From Ruminococcaceae bacterium UBA7135 (GTDB lineage: Bacteria > Bacillota > Clostridia > Oscillospirales > Ruminococcaceae), in assembly GCA_002492075.1 (NCBI GenBank), contig DKXD01000220.1, positions 24,519 through 34,343 on the forward strand: a stretch of 9,825 bases of DNA. Direction: 5' to 3'. Position numbers and translations under genes: made by a program. The notes under the pieces were generated by a model that was not told the origin of the DNA, did no database searches, and was given only the letters and a program-made list of their open reading frames with translations. Of the stretch, positions 1 through 6,111 are shown piece after piece. Numbering within the stretch: the first letter of the stretch is position 1; each line of letters opens with the position of its first letter.

Positions 1-215
1 CCGAGCTTGTGTCCTACCATATCCTCGGTAACATATACCGGAACGTGCTTTCTGCCGTCATGTACGGCGAACGTGTGACCTACGAATTCGGGGAATATCG
101 TTGAAGCGCGGCTCCATGTTTTAAGAACCTTCTTCTCACCCTTTTCGTTCATGTCAAGAACTCTCTTCATCAGAGCCTCTTGCACGAAAGGTCCCTTTTT
201 AATGCTTCTTCCCAT
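1..215 (-). CDS. rpsS: 30S ribosomal protein S19 (uS19), 3' part missing at the window edge
   Basis: S19 sits in the head of the 30S subunit and contacts 16S rRNA with S13. The first 71 codons are present and the C-terminus lies outside the window. The N-terminus MGRSIKKGPF and the later stretches TWSRASTIFPEFVGHTFAVHDG and HVPVYVTEDMVGHKLG are diagnostic of the family. The start ATG (215-213 on the minus strand) follows an AAAGGAA ribosome binding site about 9 nt upstream. It is the gene after rplB in the S10 operon, as in nearly all bacteria, but it is separated from rplB by an unusual 185-nt repeat-bearing spacer. Confidence 0.97.
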   Translation of the reverse strand, partial: MGRSIKKGPFVQEALMKRVLDMNEKGEKKVLKTWSRASTIFPEFVGHTFAVHDGRKHVPVYVTEDMVGHKL

Positions 216-244
216 TGTAATAAATTCCTTTCAGTTAAGCTGCA

Positions 245-400
245 AGTTAACTAGTGAATAGTTTTATAGAGATTAGTTGTTAGTTATCAACCGTTCTCAC
301 GCTTTCACTCTTATTAACAGCAACCGAATATACTCACGAATAGCGGTCAGCGGTTTAGATCGAAGCCGATAACTAACCACTAACAACTATTCTCTAGCAA

Positions 401-403
<3 letters not shown>
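245..403. repeat. Inverted pair of 7-nt-period repeat arrays in the rplB-rpsS spacer
   Basis: On the plus strand TAG recurs at 252, 259, 267, 274 and 281, giving steps of 7, 8, 7 and 7. On the far side CTA recurs at 373, 380, 387, 394 and 401, steps of exactly 7. The two arrays are in inverted orientation around a core of about 80 nt. The left segment TAGTTGTTAGTTATC (274-288) matches the reverse complement of 368-389 except that the right copy has one extra heptad (GTTAGTG). The last CTA of the right array (401-403) is, on the minus strand, the TAG stop codon of rplB. The transcript could form a long snap-back stem between rplB and rpsS. There is no open frame of note here. Confidence 0.8.
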
Positions 404-1234
<831 letters not shown>

Positions 1235-1380
1235 AACTGAATCTCTCCTATTTAAATTCGCGCCGCTCAGCTGTCGCTTTTTCTCACTTCGCTTCGCTCC
1301 GTTCCAAAAAGCTCGCTGAACCTCGCAACCGTCGCCTCGCTCCTCTGCTTCGGTTCAGCGCGCCTTGCGCGACGCTTTTA
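1235..1380. repeat. Repeat-rich spacer with two inverted repeats between rplW and rplB
   Basis: This 146-nt spacer inside the S10 operon carries two interleaved inverted repeats. GCTTTTT (1276-1282) pairs with AAAAAGC (1306-1312). CGCTGAACC (1314-1322) pairs perfectly with GGTTCAGCG (1352-1360) over a 29-nt loop. Between them lie short iterated motifs such as CTTCGCTTCGCTCC and repeated CTCGC. No open frame with a ribosome binding site is visible, apart from the AGGAGAG of rplB near 1246. The composition is unlike the adjoining genes and suggests an inserted intergenic repeat; whether it affects transcription is unknown. Confidence 0.6.
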
Positions 1381-1680
1381 TCAAATCATTCCGTCGAAGA
1401 ACTCAATGGTCTTAGAGCCTTCCTTGAGAGTAACGATAGCCTTTTTCCAGTCGGAAGTATAACCCTCGTTTCTGCCCATCCTCTTCTTTCTTCCGCGAAC
1501 GGATACGGTGTTCACCTTTGCTACCTTAACGCCCTTGAACAGCGCCTCAACAGCCTTCGCGATCTCGATCTTGTTTGCGTCCTTTGCCACCTTAAAGGTG
1601 TACTTGCCTTGACGAAGGCAGTCCATAGAAGCCTCTGTGATAATGGGCTTGATGATGATGTCCTGTGCGACCTTTTCCAT
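1381..1680 (-). CDS. rplW: 50S ribosomal protein L23 (uL23)
   Basis: L23 lies at the exit of the nascent-chain tunnel and is the docking site for trigger factor and the signal recognition particle. The 99-aa length is normal. The sequence shows the N-terminal IIIKPIITEAS, the GKYTFKVAKDANKIEIAKAVEALF stretch (about residues 25-48), VKVAKVNTVSVRGRKKRMGR (about 51-70, the extended basic loop) and the C-terminal WKKAIVTLKEGSKTIEFFDGM. The start ATG (1680-1678) shares one base with the rplD stop codon in a TAATG overlap, which indicates translational coupling. Its ribosome binding site, GAGGAGG, lies inside the end of rplD. Confidence 0.97.
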   Translation of the reverse strand: MEKVAQDIIIKPIITEASMDCLRQGKYTFKVAKDANKIEIAKAVEALFKGVKVAKVNTVSVRGRKKRMGRNEGYTSDWKKAIVTLKEGSKTIEFFDGMI

Positions 1681-2303
1681 TATGCGTACACCTCCTCAAG
1701 CTTTTCAACGGCGCTCTTCACGATAACGAACTTGTTGCAGTTCAGGATATCGTAAACATTCAGCGTGTTCACCTGTGTGGTCTTAACGTCCGCGATGTTA
1801 GCCGCAGACTTTACCACCTTATTGTCAACTCCGTCAAGCACGATGAGGGTCTTGTCCTCCGCGCCGATAGCCTTAAGCATATTGACCATTGTCTTGGTCT
1901 TGAACTCGTCCGTTGTGATAGCGTCTACAACTATCATTTCATTGTCGCTTACCTTGCCCGAGAGAGCGGACTTGATAGCGAGCTGTCTTACTTTCTTATT
2001 AAGAGTAAATCTGTAAGAACGAGGCTTCGGACCGAGCGCTATACCGCCGTGTCTCCACTGCGGAGCTCTTGTCGAACCCTGTCTTGCGTGACCGGTACCC
2101 TTCTGTCTCCAGGGCTTTCTGCCGCCGCCGCGAACTTCCGTTCTTGTAAGCGTGGACTGTGTGCCCTGTCTCTGATTTGCCAAATAGTTTACAACCGCGG
2201 AGTGCATAGCGGTCTTGTTCGGCTCGATGCCGAAAACCGCGTCGTTAAGCTCAAGCTCGGAAACGACTTTACCCGCCATATCAACTACGTTTATCTTTGA
2301 CAT
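1680..2303 (-). CDS. rplD: 50S ribosomal protein L4 (uL4)
   Basis: L4 binds 23S rRNA early in assembly and sends a long basic loop into the peptide tunnel, where changes can give macrolide resistance. The 207 residues match the family. The tunnel loop is clear at about residues 52-88, with GGGRKPWRQKGTGHARQGS and APQWRHGG. The C-terminal part has the usual alternating strands and helices, with VLDG near 150 and ends in LEEVYA. In E. coli L4 also represses its own operon by binding the S10 leader; whether that holds here cannot be told. A clear AAGGAGG precedes the ATG (2303-2301). Spacing to rplC is 20 nt, and the stop overlaps the rplW start by one base. Confidence 0.97.
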   Translation of the reverse strand: MSKINVVDMAGKVVSELELNDAVFGIEPNKTAMHSAVVNYLANQRQGTQSTLTRTEVRGGGRKPWRQKGTGHARQGSTRAPQWRHGGIALGPKPRSYRFTLNKKVRQLAIKSALSGKVSDNEMIVVDAITTDEFKTKTMVNMLKAIGAEDKTLIVLDGVDNKVVKSAANIADVKTTQVNTLNVYDILNCNKFVIVKSAVEKLEEVYA

Positions 2304-2323
2304 AGTAATCGTCCTCCTTTTCT

Positions 2324-2956
2324 TTAAGCTTTAACCGCGTCGCAGATGGTAACAACGCCGCCCTTGGGTCCGGGAACAGCGCCCTTCACCGCGATGAGGT
2401 TGTTTTCCGCGTCAACTTTAACTACTACGAGATTTTGAACGGTAACGTTCTCCGCGCCGAGGTGACCCGCCATCTTCTTGCCCTTGAAAATTCTCGAAGG
2501 GCTGGAGCACGCACCCATAGAGCCCGCCTCACGAGCAACGGGACCCGTACCGTGAGACTCTCTCAGTCTGTGCTGATTGTGACGCTTGATAGCGCCCGCA
2601 TATCCCTTACCTTTAGACACGCCCGCAACATCGATAACGTCGCCCTCGGCGAACACATCCGCTTTGATGACGTCGCCCGTGTTAAGAGCGCTTGTGTCGT
2701 CCAAACGGAACTCCTTAAGGGTCTTTTTGAAAGCGATGTCATTCTTCTTGAAATGACCCTGCTCGGGCTTGTTGATGTGCTTTGCGGTAACGTCGCCGAA
2801 GCCCATCTGAACAGCTTCATAGCCGTCGTTTTCTGTCGTTTTCTTCTGAACGACAACGCAGGGGCCCGCTTCAATGACCGTAACGGGAACGACCTTGCCT
2901 GCTTCGTCGAAGATCTGTGTCATACCGATCTTCTTGCCGATAATTGCTTTTTTCAT
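2324..2956 (-). CDS. rplC: 50S ribosomal protein L3 (uL3)
   Basis: L3 is one of the two proteins that start 50S assembly, and its central loop reaches the peptidyl-transferase centre. The protein is 210 aa, normal for Gram-positives. It begins MKKAIIGKKIGMTQIFDEAGKVVPVTVIEAGPC, the standard uL3 N-terminus. The W-loop region reads KGKGYAGAIKRHNQHR then SHGTGPVAREAGSMGACSSPSRIFKGKKMAGHLG (about residues 130-167). The glutamine methylated in E. coli L3 (in its GSIGQ motif) is replaced, as GSMGA. The C-terminus PGPKGGVVTI is typical. The ribosome binding site AAGGAGG lies close upstream of the ATG (2956-2954). It is the second gene of the operon, 136 nt after rpsJ. Confidence 0.97.
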   Translation of the reverse strand: MKKAIIGKKIGMTQIFDEAGKVVPVTVIEAGPCVVVQKKTTENDGYEAVQMGFGDVTAKHINKPEQGHFKKNDIAFKKTLKEFRLDDTSALNTGDVIKADVFAEGDVIDVAGVSKGKGYAGAIKRHNQHRLRESHGTGPVAREAGSMGACSSPSRIFKGKKMAGHLGAENVTVQNLVVVKVDAENNLIAVKGAVPGPKGGVVTICDAVKA

Positions 2957-3092
2957 TCGGCTTTTCCTCCTTGTGGTTATTGGTTGAGTTTTACCTCAAC
3001 ATGACCTCGCGCCTGTTGGGTTATCGACGCGCGGTTAGTGGTTGACAGCATTCGCAAGTACGCCGCCAACATAACTCCAATCGAATCTATAT
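2957..3092. other. 136-nt rpsJ-rplC spacer with small inverted repeats
   Basis: The spacer is longer than usual for this gene pair. It contains GTTGAG/CTCAAC, a perfect 6-bp inverted repeat with a 6-nt loop near 2983-3000, and CGCGC/GCGCG around a GTTGGGTTATCGA centre near 3007-3035. It also contains GGTTAGTGGTTGACAG near 3035-3050, which resembles the GTTAGTG heptads of the rplB-rpsS spacer. No frame or promoter is convincing. It may be the worn remnant of the same repeat type. Confidence 0.4.
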
Positions 3093-3404
3093 TTAGATGT
3101 CCATTGAAATCTCTACACCTGCGGGCAGCTCCAAGCTCTGGAGAGCCTCGATGGTCTTTTTGTCAGGGCGGATAACGTCGATAAGGCGCTTGTGAGTTCT
3201 CATCTCAAACTGCTCGCGGGAATCCTTATACTTGTGCACCGCTCTCAGAATAGTTACGACCTGCTTGTCGGTAGGCAGCGGGATGGGGCCCGCAACTCTT
3301 GCGCCGCCGCGTTTTGCAGCCTCGACGATCTTCTGAGCCGCCGCGTCAACAACGCTGTGCTCGTAACCCTTGACCTTGATTCTTACCTTTTCATTAGATG
3401 CCAT
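3093..3404 (-). CDS. rpsJ: 30S ribosomal protein S10 (uS10, NusE)
   Basis: S10 is a 30S head protein that also acts as NusE, pairing with NusB in antitermination. The 103 residues fit the family. Sequence landmarks are KVRIKVKGYEHSVVDAAAQKIVEAA at the N-terminus, the loop GGARVAGPIPLPT (about residues 33-45), and EMRTHKRLIDV with ELPAGVEISMDI at the C-terminus. The frame is open for about 50 codons further upstream, but homologues begin at MASNEKVRIK, so the ATG at 3404-3402 is chosen. The site AAAGG precedes it by about 12 nt, which is somewhat weak for the most upstream gene of the operon. It is the first gene of the S10 operon, behind a leader of about 375 nt. Confidence 0.97.
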   Translation of the reverse strand: MASNEKVRIKVKGYEHSVVDAAAQKIVEAAKRGGARVAGPIPLPTDKQVVTILRAVHKYKDSREQFEMRTHKRLIDVIRPDKKTIEALQSLELPAGVEISMDI

Positions 3405-3781
3405 TTGATTTTTCAACCTTTCTTCGTTTTTTGTTGAAGCCGGAGTAACTCGACCCCAACCTGTAGTTTTTCTGCACTCCCCCTGCGCCAGAGATTGTGC
3501 AAAGTGCCGGCGAAGGCTCATTTTGAAAAATCCACCGAGCCGTGTGTGCCACATTTCAAAACGCACCCGTTAGTTATCCGAGTTCTCTCGAACACTTTAA
3601 CAAAACGCTTTTGCTGCGGCTTGCGACCCGCAAAACTTTTCGCCCGAATTTAATCCGGACATACTCCGTCGAAATTACCGCAGCAGCTAAAAAGCGCCGC
3701 GCAACCTCCGACATCATCGCCTTGCGGCAGTGCAGACCCGCAAACGCGCTCACACGCCAACGTTGCCGTACACAGCCGCCA
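3405..3781 (-). promoter_or_regulatory. Long structured 5' leader of the S10 operon
   Basis: From the predicted start near 3781 to the rpsJ start codon there is no credible gene. Read on the minus strand, two related hairpins appear. One is TTGCGG/CCGCAA at 3743-3722 with a 10-nt loop. The other, at 3634-3609, has GCGG/CCGC closed by GTCGCAAG and a TTTTG/CAAAA outer stem with a bulge. Both share the core TTGCGGGTC then GCA then GCCGCA. A third hairpin, TGCAC/GTGCA with an inner UCUC/GGGA helix, lies at 3501-3473, about 70 nt before the gene. A leader this long is consistent with autogenous control or attenuation, but no known riboswitch class or L4 site is recognisable by eye. Confidence 0.5.
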
Positions 3782-3787
3782 ATGATT

Positions 3788-3816
3788 ATTTTAACACAAA
3801 TGAACGGTAATTTCAA
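3788..3816 (-). promoter_or_regulatory. Sigma-A-type promoter of the S10 operon
   Basis: On the minus strand TTGAAA (3816-3811) and TAAAAT (3793-3788) are separated by exactly 17 bp. The DNA upstream (about 3822-3845 on the plus strand) is very A/T-rich and could act as an UP element, as expected for a ribosomal-protein promoter. Transcription would start near 3781. Confidence 0.8.
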
Positions 3817-3910
3817 CCGGTAAAGTAAAATATTATTCCAAAATCGCAGAGAATTTTTCGGCGCTTTTACTGTTATTTTTATGCAACTTGCACAAAATTG
3901 CTGCTTTGGG

Positions 3911-3934
3911 CAAAAAATTCGGGGCTTTTCGCCC
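3911..3934 (-). terminator. Weak intrinsic terminator after gpr
   Basis: On the minus strand, GGGC-GAAAA-GCCC (3934-3922) is followed by CGAATTTTTT. The stem has only four pairs, so read-through from gpr into the S10 operon is possible. The surrounding 3817-3971 is A/T-rich and otherwise empty; the palindrome ATTATATAAT near 3942-3951 has no well-spaced -35 on either strand. Confidence 0.4.
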
Positions 3935-3971
3935 TTAATATTATATAATCGTTTTGAATAAAAGTGTGTTT

Positions 3972-4724
3972 TCAGCTGCTTGCCGCGCCTTTACCGCCTA
4001 CCAGCAGATCCAATGCGCCCCCGATGACCTCCGCCCACATACCTATTATAATATCTATATCGGGAACGGAAACGAGAAAATTCTTATCGGCGGAACTGTG
4101 CGTTATCGAGGACAGCTGCGTTACCGTGGGCACGCCGACGGCGGCTACCGGACAGCCCAGAAGTTCCTCGGAAAGCTCGCTGCTGCGCAAGCCCGTTCCT
4201 GACCCCGGAACAAGACCGGAGCTTGATATTTGAACGGTCTTGCCGATATATCTCGGGTCTTGACACGAAAGCGCGTCTATTGCGATAACGCAGTCGGCTT
4301 TCAGCTCGCGGGCTGCCGCTCTGACAAGCCTTGCCGTATCAAGACCCGTTTTCGCAGCGACGTCCGTCTCGACCGCCGCCAGCGAATAGCGGGCGCCGCG
4401 CCGCGCGGTAAGAGTTCGCACGCACGCCGCTCCAAGGCTGTCCTGCGTGATGTCCGGATTACCAAGCCCCGCGGTAAACAAGCGTCCTCGCGGCGGTATC
4501 AGCTGCGATATCGCTCTGCACAAAAGCGCGGTCATTCCCGCGGCGTGAGGTTCACCGTGCAGTGAGATGTAACGCCCCGCGCGCCGCCCCATGCACCTTG
4601 CCGCCGTCTCCGAAAGCCGCACGTCCGTGATCTTAACCTCTCCTATGCGACGCGTTATCGAGTGAACGCCGTCCTTTTTCGTCAATATCCGCGCCGATTC
4701 CAACGCCAAGCCGCGACTGTCCAT
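3972..4724 (-). CDS. gpr: GPR-like germination protease (spore endopeptidase), short form
   Basis: GPR degrades the small acid-soluble proteins that coat spore DNA, during germination. Family landmarks are the N-terminal LALE (residues 6-9, the RTDLALE region of other members), GLGNPDITQDSLG (86-98), AVETDVAAKTGLD (117-129), VIAIDAL (146-152), TVQISSSGLVPGSGTG (163-178) and VAAVGVPTV (193-201). D95 and D150 probably correspond to the two aspartates essential in Bacillus GPR. At 250 aa it is about 120 shorter than Bacillus GPR. The loss is mostly between GVPTV and the last helix, and at the N-terminus, where no propeptide precedes the LALE region. An in-frame TAA lies just upstream of the ATG, so no longer start exists. 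A GGGAGGG site precedes the ATG. rpsT lies divergently next door. Confidence 0.85.
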   Translation of the reverse strand: MDSRGLALESARILTKKDGVHSITRRIGEVKITDVRLSETAARCMGRRAGRYISLHGEPHAAGMTALLCRAISQLIPPRGRLFTAGLGNPDITQDSLGAACVRTLTARRGARYSLAAVETDVAAKTGLDTARLVRAAARELKADCVIAIDALSCQDPRYIGKTVQISSSGLVPGSGTGLRSSELSEELLGCPVAAVGVPTVTQLSSITHSSADKNFLVSVPDIDIIIGMWAEVIGGALDLLVGGKGAASS

Positions 4725-4746
4725 AATATTTCCCTCCCGATATTAC

Positions 4747-4766
4747 GGCGCGGCAAGCACCGCGCC
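4747..4766 (-). promoter_or_regulatory. Hairpin in the 5' untranslated region of gpr
   Basis: GGCGCGG (4747-4753) and CCGCGCC (4760-4766) form a perfect 7-bp stem with a 6-nt loop. On the minus strand it lies about 10 nt before the gpr ribosome binding site and lacks a following U-tract. It is therefore more likely to affect mRNA stability, translation or protein binding than termination. Confidence 0.45.
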
Positions 4767-4792
4767 CACTTAACCAACACGTTTCTCAAACA

Positions 4793-4838
4793 CACATTAT
4801 CTTGTTTTCACTCACCCGCTTCGCGGGGGTGAGAAAAC
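4793..4838 (-). repeat. 46-bp hairpin repeat, copy A
   Basis: Read on the minus strand the element begins GTTTTCTCACCCC and ends GAAAACAAGATAATGTG. It is identical to copy B (6048-6093, plus strand) at 40 of 46 positions with no gaps. GTTTTC pairs with GAAAAC and TCACCC with GGGTGA around a 9-nt loop, with a 2-nt bulge. The 11 bases after the stem (AAGATAATGTG) are identical in both copies and are not part of the hairpin. Confidence 0.8.
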
Positions 4839-4877
4839 AAATCAATTACCTTTCCTCAAAAAAATTTCCAAAACCCC

Positions 4878-4906
4878 TTGAAATTTTTCGCGTTATGTGA
4901 TATAAT
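4878..4906 (+). promoter_or_regulatory. Sigma-A promoter of rpsT
   Basis: TTGAAA (4878-4883), a 17-bp spacer and a perfect TATAAT (4901-4906). A-tracts directly upstream suggest an UP element. The start is expected near 4912, giving a leader of about 140 nt before rpsT. The same -35 hexamer and spacer length are used by the S10 operon promoter, in line with co-ordinated ribosomal expression. Confidence 0.88.
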
Positions 4907-5052
4907 AAAATGTATTATGAGAAAAAGTGAATCGAAGTCACAATAAAAAACGTATCAACAAATGATTTTTTGGTGAATATAAATAAATAGTTCCCGAAAA
5001 AGAGCGTAAAATACCGGATTTCGACTCTAACATTAAAACGGAGGTGAAAAAA

Positions 5053-5292
5053 ATGCCGAACATTAAATCCGCCAAGAAGAGAGTTCTCATCTCTAAGGCA
5101 AAGAACGAAGCAAACAAGGCGGCGAAGTCTACTTTGAGAACATCGATCAAAAAGGCTCGCGCTGACGGTGCAGACGCTGCAACAATCAAAGCGGCAAGCG
5201 TAAACATCGACAAGGCTGCCGGCAAGGGTCTTATTCACAAGAACAAGGCTGCTCGCCTGAAGTCACAGCTTGCTAAAAAAGCAAACGCTTAA
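5053..5292 (+). CDS. rpsT: 30S ribosomal protein S20 (bS20)
   Basis: S20 is a helical protein that binds the bottom of the 16S rRNA body early in assembly. The 79-aa protein begins MPNIKSAKKRV, the family signature, and is rich in Lys and Ala throughout, ending LKSQLAKKANA. The ATG at 5053 is chosen over the in-frame GTG at 5044 because that GTG is part of the ribosome binding site GGAGGTG and the family starts with MPNIKSA. It is transcribed alone from the promoter at 4878-4906 and ends at a hairpin. Divergent gpr fits the rpsT-gpr neighbourhood known from Bacillus and clostridia. Confidence 0.97.
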   Translation: MPNIKSAKKRVLISKAKNEANKAAKSTLRTSIKKARADGADAATIKAASVNIDKAAGKGLIHKNKAARLKSQLAKKANA

Positions 5293-5313
5293 AACCCGGT
5301 CGCAGTGTTTCCG

Positions 5314-5350
5314 CCCGCAGCCTTAAACGGTATGCGGGTGATTATTTTTT
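5314..5350 (+). terminator. Intrinsic terminator of rpsT
   Basis: CCCGCA (5314-5319) pairs with TGCGGG (5333-5338) across a 13-nt loop, followed by TGATTATTTTTT. It lies about 20 nt after the rpsT stop codon. The loop is rather long, but position and U-tract fit. Confidence 0.65.
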
Positions 5351-5430
5351 GAGGCGCGAAAAAACGGATATAAAAAAGAAAAAGCTCGGTTTTCGCGGGG
5401 AGCTCGAACGTTTAACTGCGATATAACGAC

Positions 5431-5459
5431 TTGATAAGCGAATTTATTATGTGTACAGA
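5431..5459 (+). promoter_or_regulatory. Possible promoter of the NimA-like gene
   Basis: TTGATA (5431-5436) and TACAGA (5454-5459) are 17 bp apart, about 30 bp before the gene. The -10 matches only three of six consensus bases. A promoter is expected here because a terminator separates this gene from rpsT. Confidence 0.3.
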
Positions 5460-5489
5460 ACAATAGAATAATATAAGGGGAGTGATCTT

Positions 5490-5981
5490 ATGATAATCAA
5501 CGAAAGAGAAATAACGGATTTTGACGAGATAGACAGAGTGCTGAGCTCTTCAAGAGTTTGCCGCATATCGCTCATCAACGGCGAATGGCCGTACATAATA
5601 CCGATGTGCTTCGGCTATAACCTGAACGGCGGAAAGCTGGAGCTGTTCTTCCGCTGCGAGGAAAAGGGCAAGAAAATGGATCTTATCAAAAACAACAGCA
5701 ACGCCGCGTTTGAAGTGGATAAGCTGCTGGAGATCGTAAACGACAAGGACTATTACGGCTTTGCCGTGCCGTCGTATCGCAGCATAACCGGCACGGGCAT
5801 TATCGAGGTTACGACGGGCATCGAGAAAATAACTGGGCTGGATTATATAATGAAAAAATACGGCGAGACCCCGAACGAGGGCAAGCTGCCCGAACAGGTG
5901 CTTAACACCTTCGCGGTGCTGAAGCTGACGGCGGGCGAGTTCTGCTGCAAAGAACATAACATAAACAATTGCAGCGAATGA
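5490..5981 (+). CDS. NimA-like pyridoxamine 5'-phosphate oxidase-fold flavin-binding protein
   Basis: The 163-aa protein belongs to the split-barrel flavin-binding group that includes NimA and many uncharacterised clostridial proteins. Landmarks are REITDFDEIDRVLSSSRVCRISLINGEWPYIIPMCFGY (residues 6-43), the cofactor-site segment GKKMDLIKNN (60-69), AFEVD (73-77) and YRSITGTG (96-103). The substrate is unknown. Members bind FMN or related cofactors and probably perform a reduction or oxidation in the cytoplasm. The ATG at 5490 follows AGGGGAG. The C-terminus is Cys-rich (FCCKEHNINNC). The next gene starts 130 nt downstream, past a hairpin repeat. Nitroimidazole resistance should not be inferred from family membership alone. 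Confidence 0.85.
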   Translation: MIINEREITDFDEIDRVLSSSRVCRISLINGEWPYIIPMCFGYNLNGGKLELFFRCEEKGKKMDLIKNNSNAAFEVDKLLEIVNDKDYYGFAVPSYRSITGTGIIEVTTGIEKITGLDYIMKKYGETPNEGKLPEQVLNTFAVLKLTAGEFCCKEHNINNCSE

Positions 5982-6047
5982 CGTTCGGCAAGATGTTATG
6001 CCGATCCTCAATAAAACGAAAAAGCATACTTTTTTGCAAGCCGATAT

Positions 6048-6093
6048 GTTTTCTCTCCCCTGCGAATCGGGGGAGAGGAAACAAGATAATGTG
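6048..6093 (+). repeat. 46-bp hairpin repeat, copy B
   Basis: This copy begins GTTTTCTCTCCCC and ends AACAAGATAATGTG. Positions 1-15 pair with 21-35 without a bulge, with G-T wobbles at two places and a 5-nt loop. It differs from copy A at six positions, yet both fold well in slightly different registers. It lies between the NimA-like gene and the SUFU-domain gene, just before the latter's ribosome binding site, with no U-tract after the stem. Confidence 0.8.
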
Positions 6094-6111
6094 AAAAAAC
6101 GAGGGACTGCA

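Larger units (their letters stand above)
4725..5052. other. Divergent gpr/rpsT intergenic region
   Basis: This 328-bp region holds, from left to right, the gpr ribosome binding site, a 7-bp perfect hairpin (4747-4766), the 46-bp hairpin repeat copy A (4793-4838), A-tracts near 4856-4874 that could be an UP element, the rpsT promoter (4878-4906) and an rpsT leader of about 140 nt rich in A. The leader has no obvious strong hairpin. A 9-codon frame beginning at 4917 lacks a ribosome binding site and is not called. No forespore-type promoter for gpr could be recognised with confidence. Confidence 0.6.

Noticed and set aside
3405..3566. Upstream extension of rpsJ (in-frame open sequence)
   Set aside because: S10 proteins begin at the MASNEKVRIK-type N-terminus; the extension is leader sequence, has no good ribosome binding site and encodes no family residues.
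3574..3816. 80-codon minus-strand open frame in the S10 leader
   Set aside because: It overlaps the -35 and -10 elements of the S10 promoter, so its start would lie outside the transcript, and it has no recognisable ribosome binding site or family.
3942..3951. TATAAT on both strands in ATTATATAAT as a second promoter
   Set aside because: No acceptable -35 hexamer lies 16-18 bp away on either strand.
5490..5981. Calling the flavin-fold gene a nitroimidazole-resistance determinant
   Set aside because: NimA-type sequences are widespread in clostridia without resistance; similarity supports only the fold and cofactor binding.
5998..6111. N-terminal extension of the SUFU-domain protein from the ATG at 5998
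   Set aside because: It would translate straight through hairpin repeat B and a low-complexity stretch; the ATG at 6112 has a GAGGG site at good distance and begins the structured N-terminus.
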